Under the pieces are notes generated by a model. The model was not told the origin of the DNA. It did not search any database and was given only the letters and a program-made list of their open reading frames with translations. A DNA stretch of 64,000 bases, taken from NCBI GenBank assembly GCA_965216105.1, contig OZ244147.1:2790001-2854000 (forward strand). Reading direction: 5' to 3'. A program made the translations under genes and the position numbers. Shown here in pieces: positions 43,619-52,809 of the stretch. Positions within the stretch are counted from its first letter, which is position 1. Each line of letters opens with the position of its first letter. The DNA is from JAALLB01 sp017643495 (GTDB taxonomy: Bacteria; Pseudomonadota; Alphaproteobacteria; Rhizobiales; Rhizobiaceae).

Positions 43619-45241
43619 ATGACTGACGATACCATCAATCCCGGCGACAGAGCGCCGGATCCGATTGATACGGATTATGAAATCGGCCAGGACAACATCA
43701 CACCGTTCGGCCTGGATATCCACAACCCCGTTTTTCTTGTCTCGGGGATAGCCATCATTGCATTCGTTCTCATCACGCTGATGTTTCAGGCAGGCGCTAC
43801 CGAGTTTTTCGGATGGTTGCGGCCGTTCCTGACATCAACATTTGACTGGTTCTTCCTGAGTGCCGCAAACATTTTTGTGCTGCTTTGCGTCTTTCTCATG
43901 CTTTCCCCTCTTGGCAAGGTGAGACTGGGCGGCGATGAGGCAACTCCTGACTATTCATATCTGGGGTGGTTTGCGATGCTATTCGCGGCTGGCATGGGCA
44001 TCGGCCTCATGTTCTTCGGGGTTTCCGAACCAATGTCCCACTTCGCCTCATCACTGGGCGGCACCAGTGCCGAAAACGGGCTGCGCACCGACTGGGCGCC
44101 GCTTGGAGCAGCAGCAGACAATGTCGATGCCGCACGTGACCTGGGTATGGCGGCGACCATTTTCCACTGGGCCCTTCATCCCTGGGCCATTTATGCGGTT
44201 GTGGCGCTCTCGCTTGCATTTTTCACGTATAACCGCGGCCTGCCGCTGACGTTGCGTTCTGCTTTCTATCCGATCCTTGGTGAGCGTATCTGGGGTTGGT
44301 GGGGTCACATCATCGACATCACTGCAGTCTTCGCAACCCTGTTCGGTCTGGCCACGTCACTGGGCTTCGGCACAGAGCAAGCGCTGGCTGGCCTCAACTA
44401 CCTGTTTGGCTGGGGAACCGGCAATGCTGCAAAGGTTATCCTGATTTCGCTGATTACCGCACTGGCATTGGTTTCCGTTATCAGGGGCCTTGATGGCGGT
44501 GTGAAGGTTCTCTCCGAAATCAACATCGGTATTGCTGCATTGCTGCTGGTTTTCGTTCTTCTTGTCGGGCCGACCGGTGACATCCTTGCGACAATCGCTT
44601 CGGGTGGTGCTTCTTACGTGACCAACCTGGTGCCGCTGTCCAATCCGTTCGGACGTGAAGACACCAACTTCATGCAGGGCTGGACCGCCTTCTATTGGGC
44701 CTGGTGGATTTCCTGGTCACCGTTTGTCGGCATGTTCATCGCACGCGTGTCACGTGGACGTTCCGTTCGCGAGTTCGTCTTCTGCGTGATTGTTATCCCG
44801 ACACTGGTGTGCGTGGTCTGGATGGGTGTATTTGGTGGCACAGCCATTTCCCAGGTTGTTGCAGACTCTGCCGCACCGGTGAAGGATGCAGCACTTGAGC
44901 TAAAGCTGTTTGAAATGCTGAAGCCGCTGCCACTTGCTTCCATCGCGTCCTTCATTGGTATTGTGCTGGTGCTTGTGTTCTTCATCACCTCATCCGACTC
45001 CGGATCACTTGTGATCGACACAATCACGGCTGGCGGCAAGACCGACGCACCGGTATCCCAAAGGGTCTTCTGGTGCACATTCGAAGGTGTTGTTGCTGCG
45101 ACCCTGCTGCTGGTTGGTGGCGCAGGTGCATTGACGGCGCTTCAAGCCATGGCTGTTTCGACCGGTTTCCCGTTCACGATCGTGCTTCTGGCTATGTGCG
45201 TAAGCCTGGTGATCGGCTTGCGAGAAGCATCCAAACAGTAA
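43619..45241 (+). CDS. BCCT family transporter (betaine/choline/carnitine type)
   Basis: This 540-residue membrane protein has about 12 helices. The unwound substrate helix GMGIGLMFFGVSEP and the signature YWAWWISWSPFVGMFIARVS with aromatic box Trp residues point to quaternary-amine substrates such as glycine betaine. Sodium or proton coupling is usual for the family. The N- and C-terminal extensions are short, so osmotic self-regulation of the BetP type is doubtful. An SDR gene follows on the same strand. Confidence 0.93.
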   Translation: MTDDTINPGDRAPDPIDTDYEIGQDNITPFGLDIHNPVFLVSGIAIIAFVLITLMFQAGATEFFGWLRPFLTSTFDWFFLSAANIFVLLCVFLMLSPLGKVRLGGDEATPDYSYLGWFAMLFAAGMGIGLMFFGVSEPMSHFASSLGGTSAENGLRTDWAPLGAAADNVDAARDLGMAATIFHWALHPWAIYAVVALSLAFFTYNRGLPLTLRSAFYPILGERIWGWWGHIIDITAVFATLFGLATSLGFGTEQALAGLNYLFGWGTGNAAKVILISLITALALVSVIRGLDGGVKVLSEINIGIAALLLVFVLLVGPTGDILATIASGGASYVTNLVPLSNPFGREDTNFMQGWTAFYWAWWISWSPFVGMFIARVSRGRSVREFVFCVIVIPTLVCVVWMGVFGGTAISQVVADSAAPVKDAALELKLFEMLKPLPLASIASFIGIVLVLVFFITSSDSGSLVIDTITAGGKTDAPVSQRVFWCTFEGVVAATLLLVGGAGALTALQAMAVSTGFPFTIVLLAMCVSLVIGLREASKQ

Positions 45242-45249
45242 CCCAAAAA

Positions 45250-45278
45250 GCCGGTACCGGGCCTTGCCCGGTACTGGC
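45250..45278. terminator. Hairpin after the BCCT gene
   Basis: GCCGGTACCGGG pairs with CCCGGTACTGGC around CCTTG, starting nine bases after the BCCT stop. A clear T-run follows only on the minus strand, so on the plus strand it may slow or partly terminate transcription before the SDR, or stabilise the BCCT mRNA. Confidence 0.5.
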
Positions 45279-45344
45279 CTTGCAACAGCAAGACCTCTAT
45301 ACAAACCACGTGCAAAAAAGACATTTCAGCATGTGGGAATTTTC

Positions 45345-46106
45345 ATGACACATACAGGGTTCGATCCCCATCTCCTTGATGGCAAAACCGTTGTAATTAC
45401 GGGTGCTGGCAGAGGAATTGGCCAAGCGGCAGCGATTGCATTTCGGAACTGCGGTGCCCGGGTGCTGGCACATAGCGGACGAACAGGCACCGCAAATCAA
45501 CTGGACGGCATTGCGGACAAGACATTCGAAGCTGATTTCACAAAGCTTGCGGACATACAATCCTTTGTAACAGCCGTCACGGAAGAGACCGACAGCATTG
45601 ACATACTCGTCAACAATGCGGGCACAATGTTCGGACGCTTCCCTGCCGACGAACTCAGTGATGCACAATATGACCAACTGGTGACGCTAAACCAGACAGC
45701 AGTCGTGAATGTAACCCGGGGCCTCATTCCCGCAATCCGGAAATCGGATGCCGGATCAATTGTAAACACGGTTTCAATCTCGGCCCGCACGGGCGGCAGC
45801 CCCGGTTCTTCCATTTACAGTGCAACAAAAGCGTTTGTAGCAACCTATTCAAGAGCACTTGCAAGAGAACTCGGGCCAGACAATATTCGTGTAAACGCTG
45901 TGTCGCCGGGTACAATTTCAACCGATTTTCACGACCGATACTCGACTTCGGAAAAGTTGGAAACAACCCGAAAATCAATTCCCCTCCAGCGGCTTGGTAT
46001 GCCAGCAGACTGCGCTCCCGCATTTGTATTTCTCGCCAGCGAAAAACTGTCGGGTTATATTACCGGACAGGTTATTGAGATTAACGGCGGACAATTGATG
46101 GCGTAA
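45345..46106 (+). CDS. Short-chain dehydrogenase/reductase
   Basis: This 253-residue classical SDR has the cofactor motif TGAGRGIGQAA at the N-terminus, NNAGTMFGRFP, catalytic Ser in NTVSISARTG, Tyr/Lys in IYSATKAFVATYSR, and the C-terminal GYITGQVIEINGGQ. His46-Ser-Gly-Arg after strand 2 suggests NADP preference. Substrate unknown. The start at 45345 has GGGA ahead; the frame is open upstream into the BCCT hairpin but lacks a start there. Confidence 0.88.
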   Translation: MTHTGFDPHLLDGKTVVITGAGRGIGQAAAIAFRNCGARVLAHSGRTGTANQLDGIADKTFEADFTKLADIQSFVTAVTEETDSIDILVNNAGTMFGRFPADELSDAQYDQLVTLNQTAVVNVTRGLIPAIRKSDAGSIVNTVSISARTGGSPGSSIYSATKAFVATYSRALARELGPDNIRVNAVSPGTISTDFHDRYSTSEKLETTRKSIPLQRLGMPADCAPAFVFLASEKLSGYITGQVIEINGGQLMA

Positions 46107-46122
46107 GCACCGCAGAAACAAA

Positions 46123-46146
46123 AAAGACGGGGCGCGCCCCGTCTTT
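46123..46146 (+). terminator. Intrinsic terminator after the SDR gene
   Basis: A perfect 24-base palindrome (AAAGACGGGGCG and its complement), flanked by an A-run before and TTTCCTTT after, lies 16 bases past the stop. It can act on both strands. Confidence 0.88.
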
Positions 46147-46261
46147 CCTTTATCAAATGGTCATTTTGCCATTCGATACGAATTGCCAGTACATCCGTGG
46201 TCAATCCGCATACCTTGAACATTCAACGGCAAGCATATTGCCGCCGAATGCCACACAGCAA

Positions 46262-46471
46262 TCAGAGAACTTCGATCGTGCTAACAGCGCTCTTGCCGCT
46301 TCGCTTGTCGATTTCTGTTTCAAAACTCACCTGTTGTCCTTCAGCAAGCCCGCTGACGCCAGCTCTTTCGAGCGCAGTCGCATGAACGAAAACATCCTGC
46401 GAGCCGTCTTCAGGTTGGATAAAACCAAAGCCTTTGGTGCTGTTATAAAATTTTACGGTTCCCTTGGTCAT
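46262..46471 (-). CDS. Cold-shock protein, CspA family
   Basis: This 69-residue nucleic-acid chaperone has RNP1 KGFGFIQPE and RNP2 VFVHATALERAG, the standard length and fold. AAAGGA precedes the ATG. The roughly 170 bases upstream may contain a leader of the cspA type, although I cannot show a cold-box. Confidence 0.95.
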   Translation of the reverse strand: MTKGTVKFYNSTKGFGFIQPEDGSQDVFVHATALERAGVSGLAEGQQVSFETEIDKRSGKSAVSTIEVL

Positions 46472-46693
46472 TGAAAAGTCCTTTCACCAATGAAATTGCA
46501 CATAAACTGAGCCACGCTCATCGTGTCCCAGCCAATTTTCGATTATTGTAGAAGAGCCTGAATTGTGCGCAGCCATCGGAGATGGGCGAAAAGCCAAGTA
46601 GTCCGGCAAATATCGATAAGTAAAGCATTATTCGCAAATTGTGTTGAAAGCAAGAACTAATTGTCAGTCAAAATTACCAAAGCCAACTGCCAC

Positions 46694-46721
46694 GAAAAAG
46701 CCCGGCACAAAAGTGCCGGGC
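46694..46721 (-). terminator. Intrinsic terminator of the glp operon
   Basis: On the minus strand GCCCGGCAC pairs with GTGCCGGGC around TTTT and is followed by TTTTTCG, about 35 bases past the glpV stop. It closes the glpRDSTPQUV transcript. Confidence 0.92.
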
Positions 46722-46757
46722 CATTCTAGCCTTGCAGTAAGGCTGTTCTTGTCGCTG

Positions 46758-48476
46758 TTATTGCCAGCTTTTGATCAGCTCGTCATAGGCGATTGTTTCG
46801 CCCTCCGGCTTTTCATTCTCAACCTTTGCCTTTGGAGCACCGGCTTCTTTCAGCCATTCCTCAGCGTCGCGCTCCTCGTTGAGCTTCGGACCGAGGTCAC
46901 CCTGAACGCCAGCACGCTCAAGACGGGCAAGGACCTTTTCCTGGGCTTCGCAAAGGCTGTCGAGTGCTTCCTGTGCAGTTTTGGCTCCGGACATGGCGTC
47001 GCCAATGTTCTGCCACCACAGCTGTGCAAGCTTTGGATAGTCAGGAACATTTGTACCGGTTGGAGACCACTGAACACGGGCTGGCGAACGGTAAAACTCG
47101 ATCAGGCCACCAAGCTTGTCCGCACGTTCGGAGAAGTGATCAGAATCGATCGTGGACTCGCGGATAAAGGTAAGACCAACATCAGACTTCTTGACATCAA
47201 CCGTTTTCGAAACAACGAACTGGGCATAGAGCCAAGCCGCTTTTGCACGGTCAGTCGGTGTTGATTTCATCAATGTCCACGAACCGGCGTCCTGATAACC
47301 GATCTTTGTGCCTTCTTCCCAGTACACACCGTGAGGGGAAGGAGCCATGCGCCATTTCGGTGTACCGTCTTCATTCATGACTGGAAGGTCAGGTTTGACG
47401 GTTGCCGCTGTGAACGCAGTATACCAGAACATCTGTTGAGCAACATTACCCTGGGCAGGGATTGGACCGGCTTCACCAAAGGTCATGCCTGCTGCTTCCG
47501 GTGGCGAATACTTCTGCAACCACTCGATTGCTTTTTCGACCGCATAGACTGCGGCTGGTGAATTGGTTGCACCGCCACGGGCAACACAAGAACCCACAGG
47601 CTGGGAGTTTTCGTTCACACGAATACCCCATTCATCAACCGGAAGGCCGTTTGGTTCGCCCTTGTCGCCCATGCCAGCCATGGACATCCATGCATCAGTG
47701 TAACGCCAGCCGAGAGAAGGGTCTTTCTTGCCATAGTCCATGTTGCCATAGACCTTGCCTTCAACACCAAGGTGGGACAGATCCCGTCCGGTGAAAAATT
47801 CTGCGATGTCTTCATAGGCTGACCAGTTTACAGGAACACCGAGGTCATAGCCGTATTTTTCCTTGAAATCGGCCTTGTTTTTCTCGTCGTTGAACCAGTC
47901 ATACCGGAACCAGTAAAGGTTTGCGAACTGCTGGTCCGGAAGCTGGTAGAGCTTTCCATCCGGTGCAGTCGTAAAGGATGTTCCGATGAAGTCCTCGATG
48001 TCGAGTGTTGGAAGGGTTACATCCTTGCCTTCACCATCCATCCAGTCTGTCAGGTTGCGGACCTGCTGGTAACGCCAGTGGGTGCCGATCAAGTCAGAGT
48101 CGTTGACATAGGCATCATAGATGTTTTCACCAGACTGCATCTGGGTTTGCAGTTTCTCAACCACATCGCCTTCGCCGATCAGGTCGTGTGTGACCTTGAT
48201 ACCGGTAATTGCAGTGAATGCAGGTGCAAGAACCTTGGACTCATATTCATGGGTGGCAATTGTCTCTGACACCACCTTGATTTCCATGCCTGCAAATGGC
48301 TTTGCAGCGTCGATGAACCACTGCATTTCCTTTTTCTGCTCATCTTCCGAAAGAACCGAAACTCCGTTGATTTCTTCGGCCAGGAATTTTTCTGCCGCGG
48401 CCATGTCGGCCTGGGCAGAACCGGTAGCTGCAAGCAGAACCGCTGCAGCTGCCGTGGTTAAAAGATAGTTTCGCAT
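46758..48476 (-). CDS. glpV: Glycerol ABC transporter substrate-binding protein GlpV
   Basis: This 572-residue periplasmic receptor starts with a signal peptide (MRNYLLTTAAAAVLLAATG, cleaved near SAQAD) and belongs to the extracellular family 1 solute-binding proteins. It matches the large rhizobial receptor found with GlpSTPQU, by size (typical sugar receptors are near 420) and by operon position. GGGAGG lies seven bases before the ATG at 48476. The frame is open upstream to 48695 but only through the spacer. It is last in the operon, before a strong terminator. Confidence 0.9.
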   Translation of the reverse strand: MRNYLLTTAAAAVLLAATGSAQADMAAAEKFLAEEINGVSVLSEDEQKKEMQWFIDAAKPFAGMEIKVVSETIATHEYESKVLAPAFTAITGIKVTHDLIGEGDVVEKLQTQMQSGENIYDAYVNDSDLIGTHWRYQQVRNLTDWMDGEGKDVTLPTLDIEDFIGTSFTTAPDGKLYQLPDQQFANLYWFRYDWFNDEKNKADFKEKYGYDLGVPVNWSAYEDIAEFFTGRDLSHLGVEGKVYGNMDYGKKDPSLGWRYTDAWMSMAGMGDKGEPNGLPVDEWGIRVNENSQPVGSCVARGGATNSPAAVYAVEKAIEWLQKYSPPEAAGMTFGEAGPIPAQGNVAQQMFWYTAFTAATVKPDLPVMNEDGTPKWRMAPSPHGVYWEEGTKIGYQDAGSWTLMKSTPTDRAKAAWLYAQFVVSKTVDVKKSDVGLTFIRESTIDSDHFSERADKLGGLIEFYRSPARVQWSPTGTNVPDYPKLAQLWWQNIGDAMSGAKTAQEALDSLCEAQEKVLARLERAGVQGDLGPKLNEERDAEEWLKEAGAPKAKVENEKPEGETIAYDELIKSWQ

Positions 48477-48546
48477 TTTGTATCCTCCCTTGAGTTTAAT
48501 GCGTTGTTGGCACCGCACGCGACCATACGGTGTATCGAGTTGGGCA

Positions 48547-48828
48547 TCACACTGTTCTGAACACGACCAGTGCATAGAGAAGCGAGATGCCGAAAGCCCA
48601 CCACAGGCCGGGACCGACAAGTCCAAGCCAGGCGAGATGGATGAAAGCACTGCCAAGAAGCGATATGAAAAGCCGGTCGCCACGAGTGGTCTCAAAGCGC
48701 AGTATTCCTACCCGGGGACTGCCCCCGGGCGAGAAATACTCCCACACACACATGGCAGCGAGGCATCCGACGATACCAATCCAGAAAAGGGCTGTTGGAA
48801 GCGTCCATGCCATCCATGACAAATCCAT
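48547..48828 (-). CDS. glpU: Small membrane protein GlpU (DUF2160)
   Basis: This 93-residue protein has two to three membrane helices (LPTALFWIGIVGCLAAMCVWEY; LFISLLGSAFIHLAWLGLVG) and the family motif FSPGGSPRVGILRFETTRGD. It accompanies glycerol ABC transporters; its role is unclear. The ATG at 48828 has GGGAGGGAG upstream. It lies between glpQ (15 bases away) and glpV. Confidence 0.9.
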   Translation of the reverse strand: MDLSWMAWTLPTALFWIGIVGCLAAMCVWEYFSPGGSPRVGILRFETTRGDRLFISLLGSAFIHLAWLGLVGPGLWWAFGISLLYALVVFRTV

Positions 48829-48842
48829 AGTAACTCCCTCCC

Positions 48843-49754
48843 TTATACCCGGCCCAGGGCGAAGCCCTTGGCGATGTAATTGCGGACAAACCAAATGACG
48901 AGTGCACCCGGAATGATGGTAAGAACCCCGGCTGCAGCAAGTACGCCCCAATCAACACCGGCTGCACCGACCGTGCGCGTCATGATTGCCGCGATCGGTT
49001 TTGCATCCGTGGTTGTCAGTGTGCGGGCAATCAGCAGTTCCACCCATGAGAACATGAAGCAGAAGAACGCAGCCACACCAATGCCGGACGCGATCAGGGG
49101 AATGAATATCTTCACGAAGAATTTCGGGAATGAATAACCGTCAATATAAGCGGTTTCATCTATCTCCTTTGGCACTCCGGACATGAAACCTTCAAGGATC
49201 CAGACTGCCAGAGGCACATTGAACAGACAGTGAGCCAGAGCAACAGCGATATGGGTGTCAATCAGACCGAACGCGGAATAAAGCTGGAAGAACGGCAACA
49301 CAAACACTGCCGCCGGTGCCATCCGGTTTGACAGGAGCCAGAAGAACATGTGCTTGTCGCCGAGGAACCGGTAACGCGAAAACGCATATGCGGCCGGCAA
49401 GGCGACCGAAATCGAGATCAATGTGTTCAAGGCCACGTACGTGATGGAGTTGATATAGCCCGAATACCAGGAAGGATCTGTCAGGATTTTCCGGTAATTG
49501 GCAAGTGTTGGCTCTTGGGGAAAGAGCGTGAAACTGGAGAGTATCTCCTGGTTTGTCTTGAAGCTCATGTTGAGCAACCAGTAGATCGGCAACATCAGGA
49601 AAACGATGTAGAGCGTTGGCACAAGCCATTTCCATCCTGTACCGGTCTGCGCCTTGTTGTGTGTCCGCAAACCGCTCAAATCAATGCGGTTGTCTGAGGC
49701 AGTGGTCTGGCTCATGTCCGTTTGAGCCACCTGGGTCCGGTTGACAGTATTCAT
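48843..49754 (-). CDS. glpQ: Glycerol ABC transporter permease GlpQ
   Basis: This 303-residue MalG-type permease has an N-terminal cytoplasmic region of about 45 residues, six helices, and the EAA loop EIDETAYIDGYSFPKFFVKI near residue 205. The helix pattern (LNMSFKTNQEI, YAFSRYRFLGDKHMFFWLL) is that of sugar permease 2. The start at 49754 overlaps the glpP stop by one base. A longer frame to 49820 overlaps glpP more deeply and is not preferred. Confidence 0.9.
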   Translation of the reverse strand: MNTVNRTQVAQTDMSQTTASDNRIDLSGLRTHNKAQTGTGWKWLVPTLYIVFLMLPIYWLLNMSFKTNQEILSSFTLFPQEPTLANYRKILTDPSWYSGYINSITYVALNTLISISVALPAAYAFSRYRFLGDKHMFFWLLSNRMAPAAVFVLPFFQLYSAFGLIDTHIAVALAHCLFNVPLAVWILEGFMSGVPKEIDETAYIDGYSFPKFFVKIFIPLIASGIGVAAFFCFMFSWVELLIARTLTTTDAKPIAAIMTRTVGAAGVDWGVLAAAGVLTIIPGALVIWFVRNYIAKGFALGRV

Positions 49755-50638
49755 CAGTCTTCCACCTCCACCGGCTTGTCGGCGCCCACATTGGTCATCA
49801 CCGTGTAGAAAACGTAGCAAACCAGTAGCACGACGAGTTGATAGATCAGTGACATTGCAGCTGCCGGCCCGAGATCGAACTGACCCACGGCCTGTTTGAC
49901 CAGATCAATCGAGGTGAAGGTCGTCGAGTTGCCCGGCCCTCCCCCGGTCAGAACGAACGGCTCAGTATAGATCATGAATGAATCCATGAACCGGAGCAGG
50001 AATGCGATGATCAGGACACCCCGCAATTTGGGAAGTTGAATATAGCGAAACACAGACCAGCGTGATGCGCCGTCAATGCGGGCCGCCTGGTAATATGCAT
50101 CGGGTATGGAAACCAGACCGGCGTAGCACAGCAAAACAACCAGACTTGTCCAATGCCATACATCCATGATGATGATCGTGACCCAGGCATCAAGCACATT
50201 GCTTGCGTAGTTGTAGTTAATGCCAAGCTCGGAAAGCAGATAGCCCATCAGCCCGATGTCGGCCCGGCCGAAAATCTGCCAGATGGTGCCCACAACATTC
50301 CAGGGAATAAGCAGTGGCAGGGCCATCAGCACCAGACAAACCGGCACCCATATTCCCTTGCGAGGCATGGCCAGGGCAATGGCTATTCCAAGCGGAATTT
50401 CAATTGCCAGAATGATGACGGAGAACACGAGGTTGCGGCTCATGGCGTTCCAGAATCGCTCCGAGCGAAGTACATCCTGAAACCATTCGGTGCCGGCCCA
50501 GAAAAACTGGTTGCCGCCAAACGTGTCCTGAACGGAATAGTTGACCACAGTCATGATCGGAATGATTGCGCTGAGTGCGACAAGTACAAAGACGGGAATG
50601 ACCAGCAACCAGGCCCGGTTGTTGTAGGTTTTGTCCAT
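49754..50638 (-). CDS. glpP: Glycerol ABC transporter permease GlpP
   Basis: This 294-residue MalF/UgpA-type permease has six helices and the EAA loop SIPDAYYQAARIDGASRWSVF followed by QLPKLRGVLII. The ATG at 50638 has GGAAGGGG six bases ahead. A GTG at 50644 overlapping the glpT stop is a weaker alternative. It forms the translocation channel with GlpQ. Confidence 0.9.
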   Translation of the reverse strand: MDKTYNNRAWLLVIPVFVLVALSAIIPIMTVVNYSVQDTFGGNQFFWAGTEWFQDVLRSERFWNAMSRNLVFSVIILAIEIPLGIAIALAMPRKGIWVPVCLVLMALPLLIPWNVVGTIWQIFGRADIGLMGYLLSELGINYNYASNVLDAWVTIIIMDVWHWTSLVVLLCYAGLVSIPDAYYQAARIDGASRWSVFRYIQLPKLRGVLIIAFLLRFMDSFMIYTEPFVLTGGGPGNSTTFTSIDLVKQAVGQFDLGPAAAMSLIYQLVVLLVCYVFYTVMTNVGADKPVEVED

Positions 50639-50640
50639 GC

Positions 50641-51714
50641 TCACCCCTTCCCTTCAACGATGTGGGAGTCGCTGTATATGTTGATGCGGTCTTTCTCGAA
50701 GGCGACACGCGGTGAATCCGGGACAACCTCACCTTCCTGCAAAAGTGCAGTTATTCCGTGCCCTTCAACACTTCCGCGGGCAATGCGGAAGCGCCCGATG
50801 TTCTCAACTGCCTCGACCTGAAACGGCAAGCCGGATTTCTTGTTCGTGAACTTCACGAACTCGGGCCTGATACCCAGTTCGATCTTTCCGGTGTCCTTGC
50901 CATACGCCTTGCCCAGACTGATGGTGCTTTCACCGATCCGGGCTTTTTTTCCGTCCAGTTCGCAGGAAATTACATTCATCCCCGGAGAGCCGATGAAATA
51001 GCCCACAAAAGTATGTGCCGGACGGTCGAAGAGATCCTCAGGGGTGCCAATCTGGACAACCTCTCCTTCGTACATGACCACAACCTTGTCAGCGAAGGTA
51101 AGCGCTTCAGTCTGGTCATGGGTCACATAAATCATGGTATGACCAAGCTGGCGGTGCAATTCCTTGAGCTTGGTGCGCAACTGCCATTTCATGTGCGGAT
51201 CAATAACCGTAAGGGGCTCATCAAACAGGATCGCATTCACATCATGCCGGACAAGGCCACGGCCGAGTGAAATCTTCTGTTTTTCATCAGCCGTGAGCCC
51301 TCTTGCCTTGCGGTCCGCCTTGTCACCCAGGTCAAGGATTTCGATCATTTCCGAAACACGCCGGTCAATCTCGTCTCTGGCGACATGCCTGTTTGCGAGG
51401 GGAAAAGCCAGGTTTTGCGCAACCGTCATCGTGTCGTAGATCACCGGGAACTGGAATACCTGGGCAATATTGCGCTGTTCGGTTGGCAGGTCTGTTACGT
51501 TTTCACCATCGAACAGGATGTTTCCCTTTGAAGGTGTGAGCAATCCGGAAATGATATTGAGCAGGGTTGTCTTGCCACAACCGGAAGGCCCCAGAAGCGC
51601 GTAGGCACCACCATCATGCCAATCATGATCAATTTCCTTGAGAGAAAAATCGGCATCCGACTTGGGTGACGGCAGATAGGAATGGGCAATCTTGTCCAGG
51701 GTAATGCGGGCCAT
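50641..51714 (-). CDS. glpT: Glycerol ABC transporter ATPase GlpT (degenerate signature motif)
   Basis: This 357-residue MalK/UgpC-type ATPase has Walker A LLGPSGCGKTT, Walker B AILFDEPLTVIDPH and an intact switch His in IYVTHDQTEALT, plus a C-terminal TOBE domain. The ABC signature that should read LSGGQ is LTADEKQKISLGRG here, so it cannot form a canonical site on its partner. GlpS has the opposite pattern. It starts directly after the glpS stop. Confidence 0.92.
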   Translation of the reverse strand: MARITLDKIAHSYLPSPKSDADFSLKEIDHDWHDGGAYALLGPSGCGKTTLLNIISGLLTPSKGNILFDGENVTDLPTEQRNIAQVFQFPVIYDTMTVAQNLAFPLANRHVARDEIDRRVSEMIEILDLGDKADRKARGLTADEKQKISLGRGLVRHDVNAILFDEPLTVIDPHMKWQLRTKLKELHRQLGHTMIYVTHDQTEALTFADKVVVMYEGEVVQIGTPEDLFDRPAHTFVGYFIGSPGMNVISCELDGKKARIGESTISLGKAYGKDTGKIELGIRPEFVKFTNKKSGLPFQVEAVENIGRFRIARGSVEGHGITALLQEGEVVPDSPRVAFEKDRINIYSDSHIVEGKG

Positions 51715-52803
51715 TTATGCAACCTCCGCCTGGTTGAGGACAGGGGCAGTCACAAGCTGATCGGCACTGTCAAAAACAAAGAATTTCCGTGGATCGAGAT
51801 AGACTGAAACAGTGCTCCCGATCTTCATGTTGTGAATGCCGTGGCTCAGGACAACCAGCCTGCTTTGTCCGCCTTCCAGATGGACAAAAGTCTCCGATCC
51901 GGTGATCTCGCTTGCTGCAACCGGAAGATCGATTTTCAGTTCATTGCCATTACCCGACGACAGAGCGGCATGATGCGGTCTGAAACCAATCTTGCAACTG
52001 CCTTCCGGCAGGTTAGAGACTGGTGCGGGCAAAGGGGCTACAGCATCAAGAAAATGCAATTTTCCGCTACGTATCTCTGCCGGAACGACATTCATGGGCG
52101 GGTCGGAAAATGTCTGGGCAGTCAACAGGTCGCCTGGCTGGTTATAAACATCAATCGTCCTGCCGAACTGGGTGACACGTCCCTCGTGCAGGGTTGCCGT
52201 GTCTCCGCCGAGAAGCAGGGCTTCTTGAGGCTCGGTCGTGGCATAAACAAAAATGGCACCTGTCTCAGCAAAAATCCGCGGCAGTTCAATCCGCAATTCT
52301 TCACGCAGTTTGTAGTCCAGATTTGCCAGTGGCTCATCGAGCAACACAAGCCCGGCATCCTTTACCAGCGCCCTTGCAAGTGCTGTGCGTTGTTGCTGTC
52401 CGCCGGAGAGATTGAGTACGGTCCGATCAAGATAAGGCGTCATCTTCATCAATTCCGCCGCCTCGAGTACCCGGCGATCCACCTCTGCCCGATCACGTTT
52501 TGCCACCCTCATCGGAGATGCAATGTTTTCATAAACAGTCATGGCCGGATAGTTTATGAACTGCTGGTAAACCATTGCGACATTGCGCTTCTGGACCGGC
52601 ACGCCAACAACGCTTTCGCCGTCCATCAGAATGTCTCCACTGGTCGGGCGATCAAGCCCTGCCAGCAAGCGCATCAAGGATGTCTTGCCTGACAGGGTCG
52701 GCCCCAGCAATACATTCAGCGAACCACGCTCCAGCTTCATGGAAACATTCGATATGTGGTCGATGTTTCCAACTTTCTTGCCAACGTTTACCAGCTCAAG
52801 CAT
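51715..52803 (-). CDS. glpS: Glycerol ABC transporter ATPase GlpS (altered switch motif)
   Basis: This 362-residue MalK-type ATPase has Walker A LLGPTLSGKTS, an intact signature LSGGQQQRTALARAL and Walker B LVLLDEPLANLD. The switch region reads FVYATTEPQEALL, with Thr where the catalytic His of VTHDQ should be. A TOBE-like C-terminal domain follows. It lies six bases after glpD. Together with GlpT it would make a heterodimer with one complete and one defective ATP site. Confidence 0.92.
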   Translation of the reverse strand: MLELVNVGKKVGNIDHISNVSMKLERGSLNVLLGPTLSGKTSLMRLLAGLDRPTSGDILMDGESVVGVPVQKRNVAMVYQQFINYPAMTVYENIASPMRVAKRDRAEVDRRVLEAAELMKMTPYLDRTVLNLSGGQQQRTALARALVKDAGLVLLDEPLANLDYKLREELRIELPRIFAETGAIFVYATTEPQEALLLGGDTATLHEGRVTQFGRTIDVYNQPGDLLTAQTFSDPPMNVVPAEIRSGKLHFLDAVAPLPAPVSNLPEGSCKIGFRPHHAALSSGNGNELKIDLPVAASEITGSETFVHLEGGQSRLVVLSHGIHNMKIGSTVSVYLDPRKFFVFDSADQLVTAPVLNQAEVA

Positions 52804-52809
52804 TCGCCA

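Noticed and set aside
45250..45278. Strong plus-strand terminator after the BCCT gene
   Set aside because: The stem is good but no T-run follows on the plus strand, so it is listed only as a hairpin with uncertain function.
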